64,000 bases of DNA from Ligilactobacillus pabuli (GTDB taxonomy: Bacteria > Bacillota > Bacilli > Lactobacillales > Lactobacillaceae), in the NCBI RefSeq assembly GCF_022836475.1, contig NZ_BQXH01000003.1:89987-153986 (forward strand). The letters are read 5' to 3'. This document shows positions 53,644 through 62,602 of this stretch, one piece after another. Position numbers and translations under genes: made by a program. Position 1 is the stretch's first letter. Every line of letters begins with the position of its first letter. Under the pieces are notes generated by a model that saw nothing but the letters and a program-made list of their open reading frames with translations, did no database searches and was not told where the DNA came from.

Positions 53644-54085
53644 GAAAAAAGCCCACACGGCCGGCTTTTCATTGGTTGAAGTGATCGTAGTTTTAGCGCT
53701 GGTAGTGGCACTATGCGGTTTGCAGCTGTTTCCGGCAGCATTTTCACGACAGAAACTGGCAGAGGTGCTATTTTGGCGGAACTTTCGGCAAAACTGGACC
53801 AGTTTGGTGATTGAAACTCGCGTGCGGCACGATGCTGGTTTAGTGCAGTTTTTGGGGGACTCGTTGTACTTTTGTTCAGCGAGTAATGCGCAGAAAAAAC
53901 AGGCTTTGGCGGTTCCTAAAACTTTGCATCTAACTGGTGGAAAGCTGGACGAAAATCTTTATCAAAACGGGGGGACGCAGCCGCAAAGAATTACGTTCTA
54001 TTCGGATTTAGACCATCAAAATTATGCAGTGATCTTTCAGTTAGGCTATGGGGGGCAGTATCGCATTGAAAAAACGGCCAGGTAG
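53636..54085 (+). CDS. comGD: minor competence pseudopilin ComGD
   Basis: 149 aa with class III leader KKKAHTAGFSLVEVIVVLAL (cleavage G|FSLVE). It overlaps comGC by 8 bp. ATG 53636 taken; GTG 53633 or TTG 53624 are possible. The body is poorly conserved, as usual. Confidence 0.85.
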   Translation: MIKKKAHTAGFSLVEVIVVLALVVALCGLQLFPAAFSRQKLAEVLFWRNFRQNWTSLVIETRVRHDAGLVQFLGDSLYFCSASNAQKKQALAVPKTLHLTGGKLDENLYQNGGTQPQRITFYSDLDHQNYAVIFQLGYGGQYRIEKTAR

Positions 54086-54329
54086 TCCAGGCTTTATTTT
54101 AGCGGAGGCAGTGGTGACCTTATGGCTGGTTGCTTTACTGAGTTTGACGTACTGCGCGATCGATATTCGGGCCAGCCGCCAGGAACAGCATTTAGCCAAG
54201 AGGGCGGAACTTGCCAGTCAGTTGTTAAGTCGAAGCCAAGCAGTGCTAAGTCACCCTGATCAGCAGCCGCCAGCAAAAATCGAGGTGCATGATGGAACAG
54301 AAAAAATTACGGTCGAAATTAAACGGTAA
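54066..54329 (+). CDS. comGE: minor competence pseudopilin ComGE-like
   Basis: 87 aa, N-terminus MKKRPGSPGFILAEAVVTLW, a pilin-like leader (G|FILAE) and helix. TTG 54066 lies 10 nt after GGGGGG; ATG 54048 is an alternative. It overlaps comGD by 20 bp. Assigned mainly from operon position. Confidence 0.72.
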   Translation: MKKRPGSPGFILAEAVVTLWLVALLSLTYCAIDIRASRQEQHLAKRAELASQLLSRSQAVLSHPDQQPPAKIEVHDGTEKITVEIKR

Positions 54330-54780
54330 AGCAGATGGCTTCACACTGGTGGAGGTCATGGCCGGACTAGTGATCAGTGTATTGTCATTAATTTTACTAA
54401 CTAATTTTTTGTCTAACCGTCAAATGGAATTGCGGACAGTTCGCCGGGCAGACCGTTTTCAAGTCCGCTCCGCCGTTGCCACACTGCAGTCTAGTGAATT
54501 AGACCTTCATTACATTCCTAAGCAAGGCTCGCGGTTGTTATTTTATAGTCCAACCAAAAAATTAAATTATTCATTGGCTTTAAATGGGGAACGGTTAGTC
54601 ATGCGGGGACAAAGTCAAGGCTTTATGCCGATACTGTATGATGTTAAAGCAGGGGAGCTAAGTTTTAAACCGCCGAATTTAAAATTGGTGTTAACGTTGC
54701 ATGGAGTCACTTATCGGGAAAAAATCACTCTTAGTCCGATCAAACAGGAGGAACAAGATGCACAAAAAAGTGGCAGGTAA
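54292..54780 (+). CDS. comGF: minor competence pseudopilin ComGF
   Basis: 162 aa with leader KADGFTLVEVMAGLVISVLS (cleavage G|FTLVE) and the ComGF-type C-terminal beta part. GAGG 6 nt before the second ATG at 54292 sets the start. It overlaps comGE by 38 bp. Confidence 0.82.
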   Translation: MEQKKLRSKLNGKADGFTLVEVMAGLVISVLSLILLTNFLSNRQMELRTVRRADRFQVRSAVATLQSSELDLHYIPKQGSRLLFYSPTKKLNYSLALNGERLVMRGQSQGFMPILYDVKAGELSFKPPNLKLVLTLHGVTYREKITLSPIKQEEQDAQKSGR

Positions 54781-55048
54781 CCTGCTTTTTTCTGGACTGG
54801 CCTTTTTATTAGTCTTGGGAGTTTTAGTGGCAGGACAGTTGACCAATTATCGGCTGTCAGCGTTGACCTATCAGGATATCATTCAACAAAATGAAGCACA
54901 GACGATGAAAAATTTGGCGTTAGCGGCTCACTTACCTGAAAAAAAGAGTTTACAGTTTAATTTGGGGGTTGTTAAACGCACTGGAGAAAAGTGGATAGTT
55001 ACTTTAAACAACCAGAAAAAATATACTTTTCCGGTTGACCCAGAATAA
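54758..55048 (+). CDS. comGG: ComGG-like small competence protein
   Basis: 96 aa with one N-terminal hydrophobic helix (residues about 8-27) but no clear prepilin cleavage site. AGGAGG before ATG 54758. Named from its place as the seventh comG gene; sequence similarity in this family is weak. Confidence 0.7.
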   Translation: MHKKVAGNLLFSGLAFLLVLGVLVAGQLTNYRLSALTYQDIIQQNEAQTMKNLALAAHLPEKKSLQFNLGVVKRTGEKWIVTLNNQKKYTFPVDPE

Positions 55049-55147
55049 AAATTGGCTTGTTTTAAGGCCCAACCAAGAGAGTTAGACTTGAAATTCTAGC
55101 GGACGATAGGTACACTGAATTATTAGAAGATAATTGAGGTGAACGAG

Positions 55148-56167
55148 TTGAAGTTAGAAGAAATTAAAGCAACTTATGAATTACTAGAACAGGGGATCCA
55201 GTTAATTTTAGCTGATACAGATTTGTCTTACCTAGATGCTTTTGTGCGTTTAGCGGATGATTTGTTAAGCGACGGCGAAGTTTATCAAGCGGATGATTTA
55301 ACTGCTGAGACCGTCGAACAGCTGACAGAACTGTACCAAAAAATTGATTTACGGCAATTTGCTAAAGAAGAAGTCCGCCAAGTCGTGCAGCTAGTCTTAT
55401 TAAAATCATACCGTCAAGAAAAAATTCAGGCTAACCACCAGATGACGCCCGATTCAATTGGGGTCTTGTTGGAGTATTTGGTGGAGAAAATAACGCAGCC
55501 TGACCAAAAATTGGAATTTTTAGATATTACTGTTGGTACAGGCAACCTGTTAGCGACTGTGATGAATCGTTTAGAAGCGAACGGCTGGAAGTCTTTGCAT
55601 GGAGTTGGTGTTGATAACGATGATACCTTGTTGGCAATTGCTAGTTTAGCTGCCCAGTTTGAAGACCAAAATCTTGATTTATATCACCAAGACGCAATTG
55701 ATGACTTGCCAGTGGCTAATGTAGATGTGGTCGTGAGTGACCTGCCAGTTGGTTATTATCCGTTAGATGAACGAGTTCAAGATTTTGCGACCCATGCCAA
55801 AGAGGGACATTCGTATGTTCACCATCTGTTGATCGAACAGGCTTTAAATGCTTTACGTCCAGGAGGGTTCGGTTTATTCGTTATTCCACGAGGACTATTT
55901 GAGAGTGCAGAAGCTCAGTCGTTGATCAAGCAGATTCAAGCAGTGGGCTACTTACAGGGACTGCTGAACTTGCCAGAAGAATTATTTGCATCAAAGCAAT
56001 CGCAAAAATCAATTTTGTTATTGCAAAAAAAAGACTCTAATGCACAACAGGTGCAACAAGTCTTACTGGGAGATTTTCCATCCTTTAAGGACCAAGCTGA
56101 ATTTGGCGGTTTCTTAACGCAAATTGAACAGTGGATCGCCGCTGAAAAACTTGGATTAAAAAAATAA
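55148..56167 (+). CDS. class I SAM-dependent methyltransferase (YtxK type)
   Basis: 339 aa. N6-adenine methyltransferase-like fold: LDITVGTGNLLATVMNRL is the SAM-binding motif I, and SDLPVGYYP takes the place of the NPPF/Y catalytic motif. DLP-GYY is characteristic of this family, found after comG in many Firmicutes; its substrate is not known. TTG start at 55148, 8 nt after GAGG. ackA, the usual next gene, is absent. Confidence 0.85.
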   Translation: MKLEEIKATYELLEQGIQLILADTDLSYLDAFVRLADDLLSDGEVYQADDLTAETVEQLTELYQKIDLRQFAKEEVRQVVQLVLLKSYRQEKIQANHQMTPDSIGVLLEYLVEKITQPDQKLEFLDITVGTGNLLATVMNRLEANGWKSLHGVGVDNDDTLLAIASLAAQFEDQNLDLYHQDAIDDLPVANVDVVVSDLPVGYYPLDERVQDFATHAKEGHSYVHHLLIEQALNALRPGGFGLFVIPRGLFESAEAQSLIKQIQAVGYLQGLLNLPEELFASKQSQKSILLLQKKDSNAQQVQQVLLGDFPSFKDQAEFGGFLTQIEQWIAAEKLGLKK

Positions 56168-56175
56168 GTTAGGAT

Positions 56176-56215
56176 AAGCTAAGCCAACAGAACAATTCTG
56201 TGACTTAGCTTTTTT
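56176..56215 (+). terminator. terminator of the comG operon / methyltransferase
   Basis: AAGCTAAG and ACAGAA pair with TTCTGT and CTTAGCTT; T run follows. Confidence 0.82.
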
Positions 56216-56273
56216 GCTAACTGCAAGAACCAGGCGGTAATGCAGATGATGAGCCGCTCAGAAACTAACCGCT

Positions 56274-56302
56274 TTGTTATCTTAACCGATTCAGTGTAAA
56301 AT
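56274..56302 (+). promoter_or_regulatory. promoter of the metallophosphoesterase run
   Basis: TTGTTA, 17-bp spacer, TAAAAT, 33 bp before the start codon. Confidence 0.6.
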
Positions 56303-56334
56303 CAATACTAGAAGATAGGCAAGGGGCGAAAGAC

Positions 56335-56943
56335 ATGATTTATTTTACTGCAGACACGCATTTTTTTGATGAACATTTGACCCATGACCTGCATTTTGCG
56401 AACCGAGATTTTTTAACGACCAGAGAAATGAACGAAACTATCGTCGAAAATTGGAACCGGGTCGTAACTGACAAGGATGTGGTTTACCATTTAGGCGACA
56501 TTGCACAGACTGCTTCTAACCACGTGGGACACCAACAGGTCTTAGAGATCTTGGAACGTTTAAATGGACAGTTAGTTTTGATCAAGGGCAATCATGATCC
56601 GCGGGCATTGTTTAAATATTTGGACCGTCACCAAACACCCTTAACTACTGAAAAGCCCAAATTTGTCTTTCATGATGTGGGGCTGATTTTAAAATTTGAC
56701 CACCATCAGTTTTTCTTGACGCATTATCCGTTGATGCTCGGAATCTCAGTCAATAGTGTGAATTTACACGGGCACATTCACCATTATGCGGTCAATAGTC
56801 AAACCAACATAAATGTGGGAGTCGATACCCCAGAAGATGCCTATCTAACTGTGAAAAATCGACCATTTGGCCAACCGTTCTCACAAGCAGAAATTATGGA
56901 AATGGTCACTAATAAGAAGATAGATTTTCAGAAAAGGAAATAA
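56335..56943 (+). CDS. metallophosphoesterase
   Basis: 202 aa, calcineurin-like fold. Metal ligands are visible: ADTHFFDEH, LGDIA, KGNHD, THYPL and HGHIHH. The substrate is unknown; similar small proteins act on phosphodiesters. First of a co-directional run 56335-60454 with short gaps. Confidence 0.88.
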   Translation: MIYFTADTHFFDEHLTHDLHFANRDFLTTREMNETIVENWNRVVTDKDVVYHLGDIAQTASNHVGHQQVLEILERLNGQLVLIKGNHDPRALFKYLDRHQTPLTTEKPKFVFHDVGLILKFDHHQFFLTHYPLMLGISVNSVNLHGHIHHYAVNSQTNINVGVDTPEDAYLTVKNRPFGQPFSQAEIMEMVTNKKIDFQKRK

Positions 56944-56955
56944 GGTTAATAGACA

Positions 56956-58341
56956 ATGAATGATAAAATTACAATTTTGCATACGAATGACTTTCATTCT
57001 CACTTTGAAAATTGGCCAAAGGTCAGAAGATACCTGCAACACACGAAAAAAGAACTGGAAAGCCAGGGCCAAACAGTGATCACGGTCGACTTGGGTGATG
57101 CGATGGACCGGGTCCACCCGTTAACTGAGGCAACTGACGGAAAATTTAACGTTGAGTTGTTAAATACTGTCGCCTATGATGCGGTGACGATTGGTAATAA
57201 TGAGGGGATCGGAAATTCCCATGAACAACTGGCTGATCTATACGCAAAAAGTGCAGCCCCAGTGATCTTAGATAATTTAATCGACAAACGGACTAACAAG
57301 CGGCCATCGTGGGTCAAGCTATCTAAGATCATTAAGACTAAAAATAATACTAAAGTCGGGTTGCTGGCTTGTACTGCACCATTTGGTCCTACCTATGAAA
57401 TGAATGATTGGAAAGCATTAGATGTTGACCAAGTTTTGCCGGAAGTTATTAAAATGTTACGGCCACGGGTGGATGTCTTAGTCTTAATGTCACATTTGGG
57501 GATCGATATGGACCGCTATATTGCTGAAAAGTACCCCGAATTTGACGTAATTTTAGGCAGCCATACGCATCATTTGTTAGAAAACGGGGAAGTCGATGGG
57601 AAAACCTTGGTCTGTGCTGCTGGTAAGTGGGGCAGATATACTGGACAAGTCTCGTTAGAATTTTCCACTGACCGCCAACAACTGACTAGCAAGTCAGCCA
57701 AAACAATTGCGACTGAAGACTTGCCGGAAGCGGCGGGCGACCAAACTGAAATTGCAAGTTATACGCGACGCGGACAAGAAATCTTGAATCAACAAGCAGT
57801 CGCTATTTTGCCGCGTGCTTACGCAGGCTCTGTCGTCCAAGACTCGCAACTGATGCAAGAGGGCTTGGCTGCAGTAGAAGAAGCCACGGATACTTCGGCA
57901 GCTATTTTAAACGCCGGCTTATTTTTAGGGGACCTAAATGCGGGAGTTTTGACTAAAAATGAGCTCCATCAGTTATTGCCCCACCCGATGCGGATGGTTA
58001 AGATCAGATTGACTGGTTATAACTTATGGCGGCTGATTCGAGAAATGGAGAAAAATCGGCGTCATTTGCGCCGGTCGGTGGTTCGAGGCAATGGATTTCG
58101 GGGCACGATTTTTGGCGATCTAGTTTACGCTGGAATTGAGTATGATGCCAGTGAAAAACAAGTTTTCTGGCATGGTCACCCCTTAAATCAGGAGAAAATT
58201 TATACGATCGGGACTGTCGATAATTTTATTTATGGACCATTTTTCCCGACTTTGGAAATTGCAGGTGAAGTTTCTTATATAGGTGACCGCTTTTTGCGGG
58301 ATGCTTTAGGGGACTATTTTGCGCATAAATTTCCAGTATAG
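56956..58341 (+). CDS. yunD: bifunctional metallophosphatase/5'-nucleotidase (YunD-like)
   Basis: 461 aa. N-terminal metallophosphoesterase domain with LHTNDFHSH, DLGDAMD, GNNEG (the Asn-Glu-Gly variant of GNHE), MSHLGID and GSHTHH, and a C-terminal 5'-nucleotidase domain (HQLLPHPMRMVKIRLTG). No signal peptide, so it is cytoplasmic. The yunD-yutD-yutF order is conserved in Firmicutes. Confidence 0.88.
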   Translation: MNDKITILHTNDFHSHFENWPKVRRYLQHTKKELESQGQTVITVDLGDAMDRVHPLTEATDGKFNVELLNTVAYDAVTIGNNEGIGNSHEQLADLYAKSAAPVILDNLIDKRTNKRPSWVKLSKIIKTKNNTKVGLLACTAPFGPTYEMNDWKALDVDQVLPEVIKMLRPRVDVLVLMSHLGIDMDRYIAEKYPEFDVILGSHTHHLLENGEVDGKTLVCAAGKWGRYTGQVSLEFSTDRQQLTSKSAKTIATEDLPEAAGDQTEIASYTRRGQEILNQQAVAILPRAYAGSVVQDSQLMQEGLAAVEEATDTSAAILNAGLFLGDLNAGVLTKNELHQLLPHPMRMVKIRLTGYNLWRLIREMEKNRRHLRRSVVRGNGFRGTIFGDLVYAGIEYDASEKQVFWHGHPLNQEKIYTIGTVDNFIYGPFFPTLEIAGEVSYIGDRFLRDALGDYFAHKFPV

Positions 58342-58379
58342 TATAATGAAAACTGGTTTTATTTTTGGAGGAAGTTTTA

Positions 58380-59000
58380 GTGAATAGTGAAAAGAAAGAA
58401 CGACGGGAAGCGCAGCTAGCCAAAAAAGCCGAAGCAATTCAGGCTTATGCTAGCAAAGTCGTGATGACTGATGACAAGCAGTTAACGATCGATGGGCGCC
58501 CCTATGAATTACTCGTCAATTTTCATGACGGGTTTGATGTACAAAAATTAGAAGAACGTTTTAGTGAGATTTTAACAAAATATGATTACATTGTTGGTGA
58601 TATGGGCTTTGAGCAGTTACGGCTGCATGGCTTTTATCAAAGCAACAGCAAGAAGGGCCTGCCTTCACAAAATATTGACCGGCTGCAGGATTACTTGTTT
58701 GAATACTGTAATTTTGGCTGTGCTTATTTTGTCTTGCATAATCTAGATGTTCAGACGCAAAAGCCCAGTGCTGCTTTGGATAAAGAACTATATGGCAATG
58801 AGCATCCAAATAACCACCGGGGGCGGAACCAAAACAAGGGTAAAAAACGCCGTCCTCGCCGACGTAAGGAAAAGAATCAGGCATTTACTGCTGAAAAAAC
58901 ATATTCTGTTCATCCTCGCCGGAAGAAAAAGGCTCCTGCCAAGCAAACACGGCAGAATAAACACGCTAACCAACATCATTTTGTAATTCGGCAAAAATAA
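58380..59000 (+). CDS. yutD: YutD family protein
   Basis: 206 aa. YutD domain about residues 30-130 (LTIDGRPYELLVNFHDGFDVQKLEERFSEIL in part: YELLVNFHDGFD; KYDYIVGDMGFEQLRLHGFY; IDRLQDYLFEYCNFGCAYFVLHN in part), then a strongly basic Lys/Arg/His-rich tail of about 60 residues that suggests nucleic acid binding. GTG start 8 nt after GGAGG. Function unknown. Confidence 0.87.
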   Translation: MNSEKKERREAQLAKKAEAIQAYASKVVMTDDKQLTIDGRPYELLVNFHDGFDVQKLEERFSEILTKYDYIVGDMGFEQLRLHGFYQSNSKKGLPSQNIDRLQDYLFEYCNFGCAYFVLHNLDVQTQKPSAALDKELYGNEHPNNHRGRNQNKGKKRRPRRRKEKNQAFTAEKTYSVHPRRKKKAPAKQTRQNKHANQHHFVIRQK

Positions 59001-59043
59001 GCTGGCAGTGTTGAGAAAAACGAACTAGAAAGAGAGAAAGTCG

Positions 59044-59814
59044 ATGAAAAAATATCAGGCATATTTGATTGATCTAGATGGTACGATGTACCGGGGAAAA
59101 GAAAAGATTCCGGCAGCCAAGCGGTTGATCGACCGTTTGCAAGCGGCAGAGATCCCTTTTTTATTTGTGACTAACAATAGTACGCAGACCCCAGATAAAG
59201 TTGTCCAAAATTTAGCAGATAACTTTGATATTCATGTGACTACGGCAAATATTTTTACGTCAGCACTCGCCACAGCGGATTATCTGGCAGACCTCGACCC
59301 CACTAAACGGACAGTTTATCCGATTGGAGAAATTGGCTTAAAGCAGGCACTCAGCGGTCGGGATTTTGTCGTAGATGAAGAACAGCCAGATTACGTGGTC
59401 GTGGGCCTCGATTATGATGTGACCTACCATAAGTTTGAACTAGCGACCTTGGCTATTAAGCGGGGAGCACAGTTCATTGGGACGAACGCCGATACTAACT
59501 TGCCAAACGAACGGGGCTTAGTGCCGGGTGCGGGTTCCTTGATCGCACTTGTGGAACGGGCGACCCAGCAAAAAGCGACTTACATTGGGAAACCAGAAAC
59601 GATTATTATGGAAAAAGCCCTGGCACAGTTGGGCTTGCCTAAGAGTGAAGTAGCGATGGTCGGCGACAACTATCTGACAGATATTCAGGCCGGACTCAAT
59701 TTTGGCATGGATACGATTTTAGTTTACACTGGTGTCGCAACTAAGGACTTCGTGGCCCAACAAGAGCGTCAGCCGACCTATCAAATTGATTCATTGGACG
59801 AGTGGGAGGTTTAA
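59044..59814 (+). CDS. HAD-IIA family sugar/nucleotide phosphatase (YutF/NagD type)
   Basis: 256 aa. Motif I is IDLDGTMYRG, motif II is FVTNNST, motif III is IGKPE, motif IV is VGDNYLTDIQAG. Belongs to the group that hydrolyses p-nitrophenyl phosphate and nucleotides; the true substrate is not clear. Overlap-free, two bases before the next gene. Confidence 0.92.
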   Translation: MKKYQAYLIDLDGTMYRGKEKIPAAKRLIDRLQAAEIPFLFVTNNSTQTPDKVVQNLADNFDIHVTTANIFTSALATADYLADLDPTKRTVYPIGEIGLKQALSGRDFVVDEEQPDYVVVGLDYDVTYHKFELATLAIKRGAQFIGTNADTNLPNERGLVPGAGSLIALVERATQQKATYIGKPETIIMEKALAQLGLPKSEVAMVGDNYLTDIQAGLNFGMDTILVYTGVATKDFVAQQERQPTYQIDSLDEWEV

Positions 59815-59815
59815 G

Positions 59816-60454
59816 ATGGTGCCAGCTTTTCGCAATCGGTGGTATTGGAAGGTCATTTTATGCCTGACAATTATTGCGTGGTGTATTGCAATCGTCATTA
59901 ACTTTCAGCCCTTGTACTATTTATTTGTCAAACAAGAAAACCTGGGGCAATTAGTGGGCTTAACTAACAATCAGCTGCAGCATGACTATCAGCACTTGTT
60001 AAATTATCTGAATTTTCCCTGGGTCCATAGTTTAGGGATCAGTTTGCCTAGTTCGGCCAACGCCTTGACTCATTTTGCGGATGTCAAACGGTTGTTTTTA
60101 CTTGACTATGTGGTCTTGATCTGTGGGACACCATGCAGTTACTGGTATCTCAAAAAATTACGGCAACAAGGGATGCTTTGGCAGCTGATTACAGTCGGCC
60201 AGGTGATGATGACTGCGGGAATTTTCCTCTCAGTCATGTTGGCATTGGCCTTTGACCGCTTTTTTATTTTATTTCATGAGGTTTTATTTCGTAATAATGA
60301 CTGGATTTTTGATCCTGCAACAGATCCAATCATTGATGCCTTACCAGATGAGTTTTTTCTGGCCTGCTTTGCCTTATTCTTTGTCTTATTCTTGTTAAGT
60401 ATGATGGTATTGATCATTTGCGGCAAACGCAGTTTAAAAACAAGCAAGCATTAA
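59816..60454 (+). CDS. DUF1461 (TIGR01906) integral membrane protein
   Basis: 212 aa with four to five predicted helices. The extracellular loop NLNFPW-like NYLNFPWVHSLG and HFADVKRLF...D match the TIGR01906 pattern. In lactic acid bacteria it is usually found just after the YutF-type HAD gene, as here. Function unknown. ATG 59816 after GGGAGG. Confidence 0.85.
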   Translation: MVPAFRNRWYWKVILCLTIIAWCIAIVINFQPLYYLFVKQENLGQLVGLTNNQLQHDYQHLLNYLNFPWVHSLGISLPSSANALTHFADVKRLFLLDYVVLICGTPCSYWYLKKLRQQGMLWQLITVGQVMMTAGIFLSVMLALAFDRFFILFHEVLFRNNDWIFDPATDPIIDALPDEFFLACFALFFVLFLLSMMVLIICGKRSLKTSKH

Positions 60455-60513
60455 AAAATAGTTAACAAAAAAACCGCCAAATTTACTGACGGTTTTTTGT
60501 TAACTATTTTTTT
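60453..60513. terminator. long bidirectional terminator between DUF1461 and dedA genes
   Basis: About 24-bp stem: AAAAAATAGTTAACAAAAAA then ACCG pairs with CGGT and its complement on the 3' side. It reaches into the last codons of the dedA gene on the minus strand. Confidence 0.9.
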
Positions 60514-61160
60514 GGATCCTCTTGTTTGGCAGAGCCGCCTTTGACTAGGCCAATGATCGCTGGGATCAAAGAGATCACGATGATCCCGATAATGATCACG
60601 GAAAAGTGTTCTTTGACAAAAGGCATGTTTCCAAAGAAGTAACCAGCGCCACAGCATAAAAGGACCCAGGCTAGTGCCCCAATTAAGTTGTGCTTAATGA
60701 AGTTGCTGTACTTCAACCCGCTGCCTGCCGCAATGAAGGGGGCAAAGGTCCGGATGATCGGCATGAAACGAGCCAAAGTGATCGACATCGCACCATGCTT
60801 TTCAAAAAATTCCTCGGTCTGGTCAAAATACTCTGGTTTAACGACCTTTTGAAACCAATGGGCTTGTTTGAGCGTGTGCCCGAGATAATGGCCGATCATA
60901 AAGTTAGTACTATCACCAGCGATGGGTGCTAATAAGAATAGTGCGATAAAGATCCAGATGTTTAAACCATAGTCGGGATTGGCCGCTAATGCCGCTGCAG
61001 CAAAGAGCAGCGAGTCACCTGGTAAGAAGGGCAAGATCACTGCCCCAGTTTCGATAAAAATGATCAAAAATAAGATCAAGTACGACCAGTTGCCAAAACT
61101 ATTAACGATGGTCACCAAGTGGTCGTCAATGTGTAACACAAAATCGATCAAAGTTGCCAA
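60504..61160 (-). CDS. DedA family membrane protein
   Basis: 218 aa, VTT/DedA domain with several helices: VILPFLPGDSLLFAAAALA, GDSTNFMIGHYLG, and ITLARFMPIIRTFAPFIAAG. Recent work on the family assigns undecaprenyl-phosphate or phospholipid scrambling; here inferred. Own promoter region not clear. Confidence 0.92.
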   Translation of the reverse strand: MATLIDFVLHIDDHLVTIVNSFGNWSYLILFLIIFIETGAVILPFLPGDSLLFAAAALAANPDYGLNIWIFIALFLLAPIAGDSTNFMIGHYLGHTLKQAHWFQKVVKPEYFDQTEEFFEKHGAMSITLARFMPIIRTFAPFIAAGSGLKYSNFIKHNLIGALAWVLLCCGAGYFFGNMPFVKEHFSVIIIGIIVISLIPAIIGLVKGGSAKQEDPKK

Positions 61161-61249
61161 TTTGTATTTTTCTCCTTATGCGTTTGATTTAATTATTATA
61201 ACGATTTAAATAGTGCAAAAACAGTTTACACCGCTTTTTTAAGTAAAAC

Positions 61250-62263
61250 TTATTGCTTATATTTGAGCATCAATTCCGTACTATGAGCAGGTTGACGTCG
61301 GTCAGGATAAACATATAAGAGGGCGTTGTTGACCGCAGTTGGTGCTTCGCCCATTCCAGAAGCAATCAGGGCTGGTCGGCCTTCTTTATAGGCAGTATCG
61401 CCAATGGCATAGACTCCAGGCATTGAAGTTGCTTGTTTTTCACTGACTTTAATTTCATGCCGTTCCATCTCTAGCCCCCAGGATTCGATCAAATTATTGC
61501 TGGAGGTGAAACCATAATTGACGATCAGGTCGTCGAAGTCGCAGACCTCTTGAGTCGTTTCACGTGATTTTTGCAGGGTAACGGCTAATTTGTCAGTCGA
61601 CGTTTGGGCAAAGTCCTTGATCGTATAAGGTGTTAGCAAACTAACGTTATCTTGTTGCTCGAGCTTCGTCATACTGCTCTCAAGGGCACGGAATTTATCC
61701 CGCCGGTGAATGACCGTGACAGACTTTGCGATGGGAGCCAGTTCTAGGGCCCAATCGATGGCTGAGTCTCCACCGCCAGCCACAGCGATGTCGTGTCCGG
61801 CAAAGATGCTAGGGTCAGTAATGAAGTAGTGCAGCTTCGTTCCTTCAAACTGTGCTGCACTGGCAACACGTAATTTACGTGGTTCAAATGAGCCGATCCC
61901 GCAAGCAAGGATGATTGCCTTACTATAAGTAGTCCGCTTAGTTGTCTTGATTTCAAAGCCGAGTTCAGTCTGGCTAAAAGAAGTCACCGTTTCTCCCAAA
62001 AAAACATCGGGTTTAAAAGCGGTGGTTTGCTCGGTTAAATTTTCAATTAGTTCTTTACCAGTTGTTTGGTAATAAGCTGGGATATCGTAGAGAGTTTTTG
62101 CGGGAAATAGGGCGGAAACTTGGCCCCCTAAAGTATCTAAACTCTCAATAATTTGTGTTTTTGCCATATGCATGCGTGCGTAAGTTGCGGCAAACATGCC
62201 CACTGGTCCGCCGCCAATGATGGTTAGGTCATAATAATTGTCTGTGTCAGCCATGCTGATCAT
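61250..62263 (-). CDS. ferredoxin/flavodoxin-NADP reductase (YumC type)
   Basis: 337 aa flavoprotein with thioredoxin reductase-like fold. FAD motif IGGGPVGMFAATYA, NADPH motif VAGGGDSAIDWAL and VYAIGDTAYKEGRPALIASGMGEA are seen. The redox-active CxxC of TrxB is absent, so this is the FNR type. The start may be 62263 or the ATG at 62254 (MADTDNYY); AAAGGGG lies 3 or 12 nt upstream. Confidence 0.92.
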   Translation of the reverse strand: MISMADTDNYYDLTIIGGGPVGMFAATYARMHMAKTQIIESLDTLGGQVSALFPAKTLYDIPAYYQTTGKELIENLTEQTTAFKPDVFLGETVTSFSQTELGFEIKTTKRTTYSKAIILACGIGSFEPRKLRVASAAQFEGTKLHYFITDPSIFAGHDIAVAGGGDSAIDWALELAPIAKSVTVIHRRDKFRALESSMTKLEQQDNVSLLTPYTIKDFAQTSTDKLAVTLQKSRETTQEVCDFDDLIVNYGFTSSNNLIESWGLEMERHEIKVSEKQATSMPGVYAIGDTAYKEGRPALIASGMGEAPTAVNNALLYVYPDRRQPAHSTELMLKYKQ

Positions 62264-62485
62264 AAACCCCTTTCTCTTTTAAGCCAGTTAGGAATCTATT
62301 TGGAAAAATGATTCAAAAGATGGCTCAATGTTAAAGCACTCGTTTTCTAGCCTAGCATTAATAGCCCCTAAAATAAATTAGAAAATTATGGCGGGGGGTC
62401 TGTTGAGTTAAACTTAAGTATGGTTGATTTGTTTCTAAGTGAATTTTTGGAAGTTTTATAGTATAATCGTAACTATTGGATGAAG
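62264..62485. other. intergenic region upstream of ppiB
   Basis: AT-rich, divergent between the reductase gene and ppiB. TATAAT at 62462-62467 probably is the ppiB -10; no good -35 is seen, so an activator or extended -10 may be used. Confidence 0.45.
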
Positions 62486-62574
62486 CAAACAAATAGCAGA
62501 CTGACTTTGCTGTTGGCTAGTGATTTTTGGCTAAATGAGACAGTGTATTAATGGTGTTAGCTGCTATTTGTTTG
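62486..62574 (+). promoter_or_regulatory. structured 5' leader of ppiB, closed by a 14-bp perfect stem
   Basis: CAAACAAATAGCAG at 62486-62499 pairs exactly with CTGCTATTTGTTTG at 62561-62574, enclosing 61 nt with a GCTAA/TTAGC pairing. No T run follows, so it is not a terminator. It lies about 20 nt after a TATAAT and 15 nt before the ribosome site of ppiB. Confidence 0.55.
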
Positions 62575-62602
62575 ACTATTTAACATGAAGAGGAGTTTTT
62601 TG

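Noticed and set aside
61250..62263. Thioredoxin reductase
   Set aside because: The fold matches, but the redox CxxC motif in the NADPH domain is missing; the ferredoxin-NADP reductase type is a better call.
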